Positions 56,348 to 64,000 of a DNA stretch of 64,000 bases are shown here, piece by piece. The notes under the pieces were generated by a model. The model ran no database searches. It was not told the DNA's origin and worked only from the letters and a program-made list of their open reading frames with translations. Source of the DNA: Crenobacter intestini (GTDB lineage Bacteria; Pseudomonadota; Gammaproteobacteria; Burkholderiales; Chromobacteriaceae); the NCBI RefSeq assembly GCF_004919095.1, contig NZ_STGJ01000002.1, positions 124,001 to 188,000 on the forward strand. Reading direction: 5' to 3'. The position numbers and the translations under genes are program-made. Numbering within the stretch: the stretch's first letter is position 1; each line of letters opens with the position of its first letter.

Positions 56348-58489
56348 ATGCCCGCCGACCTTCTCGCCGGACTCAACCCCGAACAACTGCGTGCCGTCAC
56401 CTGGCCGGCCAAGAGCGCGCTGGTGCTCGCCGGCGCCGGCAGCGGCAAAACGCGGGTGCTGACCACGCGCATCGCGTGGCTCTTGTCGACCGGGCAGGCG
56501 AGCCCGGCGTCCATCCTGGCGGTGACCTTCACCAACAAGGCCGCGCGCGAGATGCAGACCCGCCTGTCGGCCATGCTGCCCGTCAACACTCGGCAGATGT
56601 GGATCGGCACCTTCCACGGCCTTTGCAACCGCCTGCTGCGCGTGCATTACCGCGACGCCGGCCTGCCGCAGACCTTCCAGATCATGGACTCGGGCGAGCA
56701 GCTCTCCGCCGTCAAGCGCCTCATCAAGCAGCTCGAACTGTCCGACGAGAAGTTCCCGCCCAAGAACGTGGTCGGCTTCATCAACAGCAACAAGGAAGCC
56801 GGCTACCGCGCCGACAAGGTGCAGGCGATCGACCCGTACACCCGCAAGCTCGCCGAGATCTTCGCCGCCTACGACGCGCAGTGCCAGCGCGAGGGCGTGG
56901 TCGACTTCGCCGAGCTGCTGCTGTGCGCGTACGAACTGCTCAGCCGAAACGAGGCGCTGGCGACCCACTACCGCGAGCGTTTCCGCCATGTGCTGGTCGA
57001 CGAGTTCCAGGACACCAACCGCCTGCAGTATGCGTGGCTGAAGCTGCTGGCCGGCCGCGACAACGCGCTGTTCGCCGTCGGCGACGACGACCAGAGCATC
57101 TACGCGTTCCGCGGCGCCGAGGTGGGCAACATGAAATCGCTGCTCGCCGACTACGGCGTCGAGGCGCCGGTGCGCCTCGAGCAGAACTACCGTTCGGCCG
57201 GCAACATCCTCGCCGCCGCCAACGCGCTGATCGAGCAGAACGACGGCCGGCTGGGCAAGAACCTGTGGACCGACGCCGGCGAAGGCGAGCCGATCCGCCT
57301 GTACGAGGCGTTTTCCGACAACGAGGAGGCCGAATTCGTCTGCGACGAGGTGAGGGCGCTTGCGCGCGACGGCTGGGACCTGTCCGACCTCGCGGTGCTG
57401 TACCGCTCGAACGCGCAGTCGCGCGCGCTCGAGCACGCGCTGGTCAACGCCGGCATCGCCTACCGCATCTACGGCGGCCTGCGCTTCTTCGAGCGCCAGG
57501 AGATCAAGCACGCGCTGGCGTACTTGCGCCTGGTGTCCAGCCCGGATGACGACAACGCCCTGCTGCGCGTGATCAACGTGCCGGCGCGCAAGATCGGCGC
57601 GCGCTCGGTCGAGCAGTTGCAGGCGGCGAGCCGCGAGCAGGGCGTGACCCTGTGGCAGGCGGCGTGCGCGGGCGGCGCCGGCCGCGGCGCGGTGGCTGGC
57701 TTCGTGATGCTGATAGAAAGCTTGCGCGCCGAGCGCGACCGCCTGAACCTCGCCGAGATGATCAGCCTGGTCATCGACCGCTCGGGGCTGCGCGAGATGT
57801 ACGAGGCGGACCGCAAGGACGGCGAGGAGCGCCTGGCCAACCTCGACGAACTGATCAACGCGGCGACCGGCTTTGTCGCCGACGAGCCGGGCATGGAAGT
57901 GGTCGAATTCCTGACCGCGGCGAGCCTGGAGGCGGGCGAGCACCAGGCCGAGGCCGGCGAGGACGCGCTGCAGCTGATGACGGTGCACGCGGCCAAGGGG
58001 CTGGAGTTCGGCGGCGTGTTCGTCACCGGGCTGGAAGAGGGCCTGTTCCCGCACGAGAACAGCCTGTCCGACCGCAAGGGGCTGCAGGAAGAGCGCCGGC
58101 TGATGTACGTGGCGATCACCCGCGCGCGGCGCCGCCTGTACCTCAGCTGCGCGCAAAGCCGCATGCTGCACGGCCAGAGCCGCTTCCCGATCCGCTCGCG
58201 CTTCGTCGACGAGCTGCCGCCGGCACTGATCCACACGTTGTCCGCGCCCAAGCCGGCGCCGGCCGCGCGGCAGGCTGCGTGGCTCAACGAGACGCCGGCG
58301 TGGGCGAAGGCGAAGCCCGCCGCCGCCGGCGGCTTCTCGATCGGCCAGAGCGTCAGCCACGCCAAGTTCGGGCTGGGCGTCGTCGTCAACGCCGAGGGCG
58401 GTGGCGACGAGGTGCGCGTGCAGGTGAACTTCGCCGAGCACGGACTCAAGTGGCTCGACCTGCGCTATGCCAAACTGAGCGCGTGTTAA
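56348..58489 (+). CDS. uvrD: DNA helicase II (UvrD/Rep family)
   Basis: A 713-residue SF1A 3'-5' helicase for nucleotide-excision and mismatch repair. Motifs in order: Q motif region LNPEQLRAVTW, Walker A LAGAGSGKTRVLTTRI, motif Ia FTNKAAREMQ, II VDEFQDTNRLQY, III GDDDQSIYAFRGA, IV LEQNYRSAGNIL, V TVHAAKGLEFGGVF and VI YVAITRARRRLYL. The C-terminal tail has the KFGLGVVVNAEGGGDEVRVQVNF Tudor-like element typical of UvrD, favouring UvrD over Rep. It is followed 16 bp later by the REC-TPR gene. Confidence 0.94.
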   Translation: MPADLLAGLNPEQLRAVTWPAKSALVLAGAGSGKTRVLTTRIAWLLSTGQASPASILAVTFTNKAAREMQTRLSAMLPVNTRQMWIGTFHGLCNRLLRVHYRDAGLPQTFQIMDSGEQLSAVKRLIKQLELSDEKFPPKNVVGFINSNKEAGYRADKVQAIDPYTRKLAEIFAAYDAQCQREGVVDFAELLLCAYELLSRNEALATHYRERFRHVLVDEFQDTNRLQYAWLKLLAGRDNALFAVGDDDQSIYAFRGAEVGNMKSLLADYGVEAPVRLEQNYRSAGNILAAANALIEQNDGRLGKNLWTDAGEGEPIRLYEAFSDNEEAEFVCDEVRALARDGWDLSDLAVLYRSNAQSRALEHALVNAGIAYRIYGGLRFFERQEIKHALAYLRLVSSPDDDNALLRVINVPARKIGARSVEQLQAASREQGVTLWQAACAGGAGRGAVAGFVMLIESLRAERDRLNLAEMISLVIDRSGLREMYEADRKDGEERLANLDELINAATGFVADEPGMEVVEFLTAASLEAGEHQAEAGEDALQLMTVHAAKGLEFGGVFVTGLEEGLFPHENSLSDRKGLQEERRLMYVAITRARRRLYLSCAQSRMLHGQSRFPIRSRFVDELPPALIHTLSAPKPAPAARQAAWLNETPAWAKAKPAAAGGFSIGQSVSHAKFGLGVVVNAEGGGDEVRVQVNFAEHGLKWLDLRYAKLSAC

Positions 58490-58505
58490 GCGCCAGGAGA
58501 CACCG

Positions 58506-60212
58506 ATGCGCAGCTCATCCCCGTCGACCTCGTTCCAGACGCTGACCGGCGGCCGCACGGCCCCGTCCGGCGCCGAGGAAGCGAATCCCTACCGCAACAA
58601 GCTGTTCCTGGTGATCGACAGCGTGCCCGAGATGCAGCGGGCGCTGGCGATGACGCTCGCGAGCTTCGGCGCCGAGCGCGTCGAGTACGCCGGCCGCGCG
58701 TCGGACGCGCTGGCCAAGCTCGGCCACTACGACTTCGACGTGGTGCTGTGCGACTACGACCTGGGCAAGGGCTACGACGGGCTCTACCTGTTCGAGGAGG
58801 CGCGCGCGCGCAACCTGATCAAGCAGTCCTGCGTGTTCATGGTGGTGACCGGCGAGCGGCGCGCACAGCGGGTGATCTCGGCGGCCGAGCTCGCGCCGGA
58901 CGACTACCTGCTCAAGCCGTTCACCGGCGAGGAGCTGCGCGTGCGCCTCGAGCGCGCGCTGCGCCGGCGCGAGGCGTTCCGCGTGGTTGACGACGCGATC
59001 ATGCGCTTCGAGTACATGGAGGCGATCGCCGGCTGCGAGCGCGAGACCGCCGCGCGCAGCGAGTTCTCGCTCGACTTCATGCGCCTGAAGGGCAGCCTCT
59101 GCCTGAAGATCGGCGACTGGGAGCGCGCGCGGACGCTCTACATGTCGGTGCTGCAGCTCAAGCCGGTGACCTGGGCCAAGCTGGGCCTGGGTAAGGCGCT
59201 GACCGGCCTCAAGCAGTACGACGAGGCGAGGCTGCTGTTCGAGGAGGTGCTGCGCGACAACGACCGGGTGATGGAAGCGTACGACTGGCTGGCGAAGATC
59301 GCGCTGGCCAACCACGACGGCGAGGCGGCGCAGGGCGTGCTCGCCACCGCGACCCGCCTCTCGCCGGTGGTGGTGCGCCGCCAGAAGCAGCTCTCCGAAG
59401 TCGCGCTCGCCAACGGCGACCTGGAGGCGGCCGAAACCGCGTGCACGGCGACGCTCGAGCTGGCCCGCTACAGCTGGCACCGGGACCCCGCGCTGTACGC
59501 GACGCTGGCGCGCGTGCAGATTGCGCGCGGCGACAAGGCCGGCGCCTCCCGCACGCTGGGCTCCCTGCGCCGCGACTACAAGTACGACAAGGCGGGCGAG
59601 TGGATGGCCGACGTGGTCGACAGCCAGCTGCAGCGCGCGCAGGGCAACCAGCGGCGCGCCGAGCAGCTGATCGCGCAGGCCGGCGACAGCCTGCCCAAGC
59701 TGGAAGGCGAGGTTGGCAACGACGCGCTGCTCGAATACGTACGCACCTGCTACCAGCAGGGGCGCAACGAGGCGGCCGACGAGGTGGTGAAGAAACTGGT
59801 GCGCAACCACCACGACGACGAGGCGCTGCTCGGCCGGCTAGGCGGCATGTTCGACGAGGTCGGCCGCGCCGAGGCGGGCCGAGAGCTGATCGCCAGCAAC
59901 GTCGAGAACGTGGTCGGCCTCAACAACGCGGCGGTGCGCGCCGCACACGGCGGCCACTTCGACGAGGCGATCGCGCTGTTCGCGCGCGCGCACGCCGACC
60001 TGCCGGACAACCTGCAGGTGATGCTCAATATGTGCAACGCGATCATGGCGCAACTGGTGCGCCAGGGCTGGCACGAGAGCCACGCGCGCAACGCGCACGC
60101 GCTGTTGCAGAAGGTGCGGAGCCTCGCGCCGGACAACGGCAAGTTCCAGAAGCTGCTGCAGGGCTGGAACGCCCTGATGGCGCAGCAGGGCCGGCGCGAG
60201 TGGGTGGTGTGA
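58506..60212 (+). CDS. Response-regulator receiver protein with TPR domain
   Basis: A 568-residue protein. A Ser/Thr-rich N-terminal tail precedes a REC domain (about residues 30-155) with phospho-acceptor Asp83 in VVLCDYDLG, a Thr in VVTGERR and the Lys in LLKPFTGEEL. The remaining about 400 residues are TPR-like helical repeats (for example LGLGKALTGLKQYDEARLLFEEVL and NNAAVRAAHGGHFDEAIALFARA). No DNA-binding or catalytic output is seen, so it should act by phosphorylation-controlled protein-protein contact. AGGAGAC precedes the ATG. The cognate kinase is not in the window. Confidence 0.87.
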   Translation: MRSSSPSTSFQTLTGGRTAPSGAEEANPYRNKLFLVIDSVPEMQRALAMTLASFGAERVEYAGRASDALAKLGHYDFDVVLCDYDLGKGYDGLYLFEEARARNLIKQSCVFMVVTGERRAQRVISAAELAPDDYLLKPFTGEELRVRLERALRRREAFRVVDDAIMRFEYMEAIAGCERETAARSEFSLDFMRLKGSLCLKIGDWERARTLYMSVLQLKPVTWAKLGLGKALTGLKQYDEARLLFEEVLRDNDRVMEAYDWLAKIALANHDGEAAQGVLATATRLSPVVVRRQKQLSEVALANGDLEAAETACTATLELARYSWHRDPALYATLARVQIARGDKAGASRTLGSLRRDYKYDKAGEWMADVVDSQLQRAQGNQRRAEQLIAQAGDSLPKLEGEVGNDALLEYVRTCYQQGRNEAADEVVKKLVRNHHDDEALLGRLGGMFDEVGRAEAGRELIASNVENVVGLNNAAVRAAHGGHFDEAIALFARAHADLPDNLQVMLNMCNAIMAQLVRQGWHESHARNAHALLQKVRSLAPDNGKFQKLLQGWNALMAQQGRREWVV

Positions 60213-60213
60213 G

Positions 60214-60834
60214 CTACTGCGCGGGCGCTCCCGGCAGCAGCGCCGCCTGCTGCAGCGTCTGGCCGAGCGTCTTCGCGTAGGACTGCGCGGACGCGGCGAC
60301 CGACGAGGGGTCGAACGCCTGCATGTCGCCCGACCACAACAGGCGGCGGCTCTTCACGTCCCACAGCGAAGTCTGGGTGTCGGCGAGTTGGTAGCTTTGC
60401 AGCGTCGGCACCGACCACGGCCCCTGGTAGAAACCGTACCAGCCCCACATCGGCCCCGGCCCCCATACCGGCTGGTCGACCACCCGGTAATCCGTCTTCA
60501 GCGGCATCAGCCGCACCAGCAACAGCGACTGCGCCTGGCTGTCGGCCAGCGCCTTCTCCAGCACCGGTTCCGGCAGCGGCCCGCCGCTAGATGGCAGCAG
60601 CGACCACGCCGGCGTCGCGTTGACCCCCCGCGTGTTCATTTCCTGCGCGACGGTGTCCTCGAACACGCGCCGCTCGGTGGGGCTGCCGCCGACGGCGAGC
60701 ACCACCGCGCTCCTGACCGGGCCGCCGGTGTAGCTGGGGTCGCGCCACTGGCTCTGCACGGTGGTCTGTGTCGCGCACGCGGCAAGGGTGGCGGCGAGCA
60801 CGCCGGCTGCCGCCAATCGGCTGGGTTTCCACAT
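60214..60834 (-). CDS. Predicted lipoprotein (DUF4136-like)
   Basis: A 206-residue protein with lipoprotein signal MWKPSRLAAAGVLAATLAAC and lipobox LAAC. The mature part starts QTTVQSQWRDPSYTGGPVRSAVVLAV, followed by alternating strands and a WDVKSRRLLWSGDMQAF segment, resembling DUF4136 and similar lipoproteins. Function unknown. The ATG at 60834 is preferred over an in-frame ATG at 60876. It is convergent with the REC-TPR gene, one base apart. Confidence 0.7.
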   Translation of the reverse strand: MWKPSRLAAAGVLAATLAACATQTTVQSQWRDPSYTGGPVRSAVVLAVGGSPTERRVFEDTVAQEMNTRGVNATPAWSLLPSSGGPLPEPVLEKALADSQAQSLLLVRLMPLKTDYRVVDQPVWGPGPMWGWYGFYQGPWSVPTLQSYQLADTQTSLWDVKSRRLLWSGDMQAFDPSSVAASAQSYAKTLGQTLQQAALLPGAPAQ

Positions 60835-60916
60835 GGTCCTGTCTCCACAAACGCGCGCCGTCTGCGCGCCACCCATGCAGTATGGGCGAGGGTGTGGCCA
60901 TCAGCATGCCATCAAA

Positions 60917-60941
60917 GCAAAAACCCCCGCGCGAGGCGGGG
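60917..60941 (-). terminator. Terminator after the BMP binding-protein gene
   Basis: On the minus strand a CCCCCGCC...GCGGGGG stem is followed by TTTTTGC. It lies 30 bp beyond the stop of the BMP gene. Confidence 0.85.
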
Positions 60942-60970
60942 GTGGGCTTCCGGCACAGGGCAGGGCGCGC

Positions 60971-62041
60971 TTACTTCGGGATCGAGCCTTCGACGCCCTT
61001 GACGTACCAGTTCATGGTGTCGACGCCCTTCTGCGGCAGCACCTGGCCGGCGGCGACCATAGTCTTGCCGGCCTGGTCGACGATCGGGCCGGTGAAGCTG
61101 TGGAACTTGCCGGCGGCGAACTGCGCCTTCTTGGCGTCGAACTTGGCGAGCAGCGGTTTGGGTACGGCCGGGTTGACCGATACCACGTCGACCATGCCGT
61201 CCTTCACGCCCCAGTCCACGCTGTCCGACTTCCAGTTGTTGGCCAGTACCGCCTTGGCGGTACGGGTGTAGTAGCCGCCCCAGTTGATCACCGACGCCGC
61301 CAGCTGCGATTTCGGGCCGAACTTCTTCATGTCGGTATCCCAGCCGAACGCGTACTTGCCCTTCTCCTGCGCGGTCTGCACGATCGCCGGCGAGTCGGTG
61401 TTCTGCGCCAGCACGTCGGCGCCCTGCGCGATCAGCGTCTCGGCGGCCTGGCGTTCCTTGGCCGGGTCGTACCAACTGTTCACCCACACCACCTTGGTCT
61501 TGATCTTCGGGTTCACGCTCTGCGCGCCCAGCGTGTACGCGTTGATGTTGCGGATCACTTCCGGGATCGGGAAGGAGCCGACGAAGCCCAGCGTATCGCT
61601 CTTGGTCATGCCGCCGGCGATCACGCCCATCAGGTAGGAACCCTCGTAGGTCTTCGGGTTGTAGATGGCGACGTTCTTCGCCGTCTTGTAGCCGGTGGCG
61701 TGCGCGAACTTCACCTGCGGGAAGGCCTGCGCGACCTTCTGCGTCTGGTTCATGTAGCCGAACGAGGTGGTGAAGATCAGCTTGTTGCCGGCGGCGGCGA
61801 GCTGGCGGATCACGCGCTCGGCGTCGGCGCCTTCGGGCACGCTCTCGACGTAGGTGCTCTTGATCTGGCCGGGCAGCGCCTTTTCCATTTCCTTGCGGCC
61901 GAGGTCGTGCGCGTGGGTCCAGCCGGCGTCGCCGACCGGGCCGACATAGACAAAGCCGACCTTCAGCGGTTCGGCGGCGAGGGCGGGCGCGGCGAGGGTG
62001 CCGGCAATGATGGACGCGATAAGGGTACGGCGGGACAGCAT
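60971..62041 (-). CDS. BMP-family ABC binding protein (purine nucleoside type)
   Basis: A 356-residue periplasmic binding protein of the basic membrane protein (BmpA/NupN) family. Signal peptide MLSRRTLIASIIAGTLAAPALA. Family blocks are VGFVYVGPVGDAGWTHAHDLGRKEMEKAL, FTTSFGYMNQ, YEGSYLMGVIAGGMTKSDTLGFVGSFPIPEV and ADVLAQNTDSPAIVQTAQEKGKYAFGWD, where Asp and Phe/Trp residues typically hold a nucleoside. It is divergent from the ATPase and permease genes at the right edge and should feed them. A terminator ends it. Confidence 0.88.
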   Translation of the reverse strand: MLSRRTLIASIIAGTLAAPALAAEPLKVGFVYVGPVGDAGWTHAHDLGRKEMEKALPGQIKSTYVESVPEGADAERVIRQLAAAGNKLIFTTSFGYMNQTQKVAQAFPQVKFAHATGYKTAKNVAIYNPKTYEGSYLMGVIAGGMTKSDTLGFVGSFPIPEVIRNINAYTLGAQSVNPKIKTKVVWVNSWYDPAKERQAAETLIAQGADVLAQNTDSPAIVQTAQEKGKYAFGWDTDMKKFGPKSQLAASVINWGGYYTRTAKAVLANNWKSDSVDWGVKDGMVDVVSVNPAVPKPLLAKFDAKKAQFAAGKFHSFTGPIVDQAGKTMVAAGQVLPQKGVDTMNWYVKGVEGSIPK

Positions 62042-62169
62042 CGGGGGTCTCCTGGGAGTGGTGGTAAACCTCTGAACGAGCAAATGCCGTGCCATCCGCC
62101 ATCGGTCGCGGCAGAAGATGACCATCGGGTAAGGACGCGCGCCGGCGTCGGCATTATAAACCTCATTGT

Positions 62170-62183
62170 CAAACAAATGTTTG
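62170..62183. promoter_or_regulatory. Palindrome between the BMP and ATPase genes
   Basis: CAAACAAATGTTTG is a perfect palindrome, flanked by a TTTGG/CCAAA pair (62180-62184/62193-62197). It lies in the 220-bp divergent gap, about 80 bp before the ATPase start. The form recalls LacI/PurR-type operators. Regulator unknown. Confidence 0.45.
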
Positions 62184-62261
62184 GTGGAAAATGCCAAAGG
62201 ATTTAACATTGCGCCTTGAGTCACGCCGGCCCGGCCGGATCCGAAAGTGGAGTACCCGATC

Positions 62262-63797
62262 ATGACTGCGCCTCCCGCCCCGCCGCGCCTGTCGCTTTCC
62301 GGCATCAGCAAGCGCTACCCCTCGGTCGTCGCCAACGACGACGTCCACCTCGACATCGCGCCGGGCGAGATCCACGCGGTGCTGGGCGAGAACGGCGCCG
62401 GCAAGAGCACCCTGATGAAGATCATCTACGGCGTCACCCGCCCGGACAGCGGCGAGATCCGCTGGGAGGGCAAGCGGGTGCGCATCGACAGCCCGGCCGC
62501 CGCGCGCGCGCTGGGCATCGGCATGGTGTTCCAGCATTTTTCCCTGTTCGAGACGCTGACCGTCAGCGAGAACGTTGCGCTGGCCACCGGCCTGCCGTCG
62601 GCGGGGCTGTCCGAGCGCATCCGCGAGGTGTCGACCCGCTACGGGCTGCCGATCGACCCGGAGCGGCTGGTGCACAGCCTGTCGGTCGGCGAGCGCCAGC
62701 GCGTCGAGATCGTGCGCTGCCTGTTGCAGTCGCCGCGCCTGTTGATCATGGACGAGCCGACCTCGGTGCTGACGCCGCAGGCGGTGCGCCAGCTGTTCGC
62801 CACCTTGCGCCAGCTTGCCGCCGAGGGCTGCTCGATCCTCTACATCAGCCACAAGCTCGACGAGATCCGCGAGCTGTGCGAACGCGCGACCGTGCTCAGG
62901 CAGGGCCGGGTCAGCGGCGAGGCCGACCCGCGGGTGGAGAGTAACGACAGTCTGGCGCGGCTGATGATAGGCAGCGAGCTGCCGTCGTGCCCGCTGCCGC
63001 CGGGCACGCCCGGTGAGGTGCGCCTCAAGCTGGACGCAGTGTCCGCGCAGAGCGAAGACCCGTTCGGTACCGCGCTTGATGGCGTGTCGCTGGAAGTGAA
63101 GGGCGGCGAGATCTTCGGCATCGCTGGTATCTCGGGCAACGGCCAGCAGGAATTGTTGCGGGTGCTCTCCGGCGAGACGCTCAGCGCGAAGGCGGGGGAC
63201 GTGCGTATTGCCGGGGTCGAGGCCGGCCGGCTGGGGCCGGCGGCGCGGCGCGCGCTGGGGCTGGGGCTGGGGTTCGTCCCCGAGGAGCGGCTCGGCCGCG
63301 GCGCGGTGCCCGCGCTGAGCCTCGCCGACAACGCGCTGCTCACCGGCGGGCGCGGCGCGGGCCTCACCAAGGGGCCGTGGATACTGCGCGGCAAGGTGGA
63401 CGCGTTCGCGCGCGAGATCATCGCGCGCTTCAAGGTGAAGACGCCCGACGAGACGGCCGCCGCGCAGAGCCTGTCCGGCGGCAACCTGCAGAAATTCATC
63501 ATCGGCCGCGAGGTGCTGCTCTCGCCGGCGGTGATGGTCGCCGCGCAGCCGACCTGGGGCGTCGACGTCGGCGCCGCCGCGCTGATCCGTGGCGCGCTGG
63601 TCGATCTGCGCGCCAAGGGCGCGGCGGTGCTGGTGATCTCGGAGGAGCTCGACGAGTTGTTCGAGATCTGCGACCGCATCGCGGTGCTTGCCGACGGCCG
63701 GCTGTCGCCGTCGGTGCCGACGCGCGAGGCCAGCGTCGAGCTGATCGGCCGCTGGATGAGCGGCGATTTTACGGAGGTGGGTCATGTTCAAGCTTGA
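62262..63797 (+). CDS. ABC transporter ATPase, nucleoside/sugar (RbsA) type
   Basis: A 511-residue protein with two fused ABC domains. The first has Walker A GENGAGKSTLM, signature LSVGERQRVEI and Walker B LLIMDEPTSVLTP. The second has a degenerate A-loop GISGNGQQE, signature LSGGNLQKFI and AAQPTWGVDVGAAAL, as in RbsA/NupO. It powers import of the nucleoside presented by the BMP protein. GGAG precedes the ATG at 62262; a GTG at 62247 is a weaker alternative. It overlaps the permease start by 14 bp. Confidence 0.92.
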   Translation: MTAPPAPPRLSLSGISKRYPSVVANDDVHLDIAPGEIHAVLGENGAGKSTLMKIIYGVTRPDSGEIRWEGKRVRIDSPAAARALGIGMVFQHFSLFETLTVSENVALATGLPSAGLSERIREVSTRYGLPIDPERLVHSLSVGERQRVEIVRCLLQSPRLLIMDEPTSVLTPQAVRQLFATLRQLAAEGCSILYISHKLDEIRELCERATVLRQGRVSGEADPRVESNDSLARLMIGSELPSCPLPPGTPGEVRLKLDAVSAQSEDPFGTALDGVSLEVKGGEIFGIAGISGNGQQELLRVLSGETLSAKAGDVRIAGVEAGRLGPAARRALGLGLGFVPEERLGRGAVPALSLADNALLTGGRGAGLTKGPWILRGKVDAFAREIIARFKVKTPDETAAAQSLSGGNLQKFIIGREVLLSPAVMVAAQPTWGVDVGAAALIRGALVDLRAKGAAVLVISEELDELFEICDRIAVLADGRLSPSVPTREASVELIGRWMSGDFTEVGHVQA

Positions 63798-64000
63798 AGC
63801 GCGCCCGGCGCCGTCCGCGCTGATGCGCGTCGCCTCGCCGCTCTTTGCCGCGCTGGCGATGGCGCTGACCGGCGCGCTGTTGTTCTGGGCGCTCGGAGCG
63901 CCGGTCGGCAAGGCGTTTTACGCGTTTTTCGTGCAGCCGCTCACCACGGCCTACGGCGTCGGCGAATGGCTGCTCAAGGCGACGCCGTTGTTGCTGTGCG
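63784..64000 (+). CDS. ABC permease of the nucleoside importer (5' part)
   Basis: The first 72 residues are present: MFKLEARPAPSALMRVASPLFAALAMALTGALLFWALGAPVGKAFYAFFVQPLTTAYGVGEWLLKATPLLLC, interrupted by the window end. This is the N terminus of a BPD_transp_2-type permease (NupP/RbsC class). It overlaps the ATPase gene by 14 bp, which points to translational coupling. A second permease would be expected further right. Confidence 0.85.
   Translation, partial: MFKLEARPAPSALMRVASPLFAALAMALTGALLFWALGAPVGKAFYAFFVQPLTTAYGVGEWLLKATPLLLC

Overview
The window is a GC-rich (roughly two-thirds G+C by eye), gene-dense bacterial chromosome segment. Gene content (hemA-prfA, parC, pdxH, tcdA, tlyA, yceH, uvrD), Gram-negative features (lipoproteins, an RND pump, a YfaZ-like outer membrane protein, PEP-CTERM proteins) and the style of the proteins suggest a betaproteobacterium, most likely of the Neisseriales/Chromobacteriaceae type. 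That placement is inference from the sequence alone. No rRNA, tRNA, CRISPR array, insertion sequence or phage was recognised.

Layout. 1-5.3 kb: housekeeping genes (hemA-prfA, pdxH, a DUF1456 gene, a PAS-GGDEF cyclase, a LOG-like protein). 5.3-10.1 kb: a binding-protein ABC importer resembling phosphonate/polyamine/iron systems, with a divergent LysR regulator. 10.1-13 kb: parC and an ElaA-like acetyltransferase. 13.1-17.2 kb: a two-gene RND efflux pump. 17.4-23 kb: an oppABCDF peptide importer with two very strong hairpins after oppA. 23-26 kb: tcdA, a small zinc-ribbon protein, a threonine aldolase and a TauE/SafE exporter.

26-43.2 kb is the most interesting part: a ureide (allantoin-type) catabolic island. 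It holds an AraC-family regulator, a Zn-dependent amidohydrolase/carbamoylase, a GST, a ureidoglycine aminohydrolase-like bicupin (AllE), an aspartate-transcarbamylase-like carbamoyltransferase, an NCS1 permease, an allantoinase (AllB), four paralogous YfcC/DcuC-type permeases, an M20 amidohydrolase, a guanine/cytosine deaminase-like enzyme and a YgjV-like membrane protein. Reading the intergenic DNA revealed a shared 17-bp element (consensus STGGCGYG-N4-GACAR). Four promoters (before the carbamoylase, allE, the second YfcC gene and the M20 gene) carry two tandem copies, usually one strong and one weak, exactly 21 bp apart, with a TANNNT -10 box exactly 42 nt after the first copy. A fifth, less regular arrangement precedes the third YfcC gene. 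This is the geometry of AraC at araI1-I2, so the divergent AraC-family protein is the natural candidate activator of the whole island.

43.2-49.1 kb: an accessory stretch with a lipoprotein, a patatin split by a multi-pass membrane region, a peptidoglycan-binding/CHAP-like hydrolase, and a tandem pair of PEP-CTERM proteins with nearly identical 56-bp leaders. 49-60.8 kb: a prolyl oligopeptidase with an in-frame REP-like insertion, a cupin, a universal stress protein, tlyA, a BCCT transporter, yceH, a YfaZ-like protein, uvrD, a REC-TPR protein and a lipoprotein. 61-64 kb: a BMP-type nucleoside ABC importer, cut by the window end.
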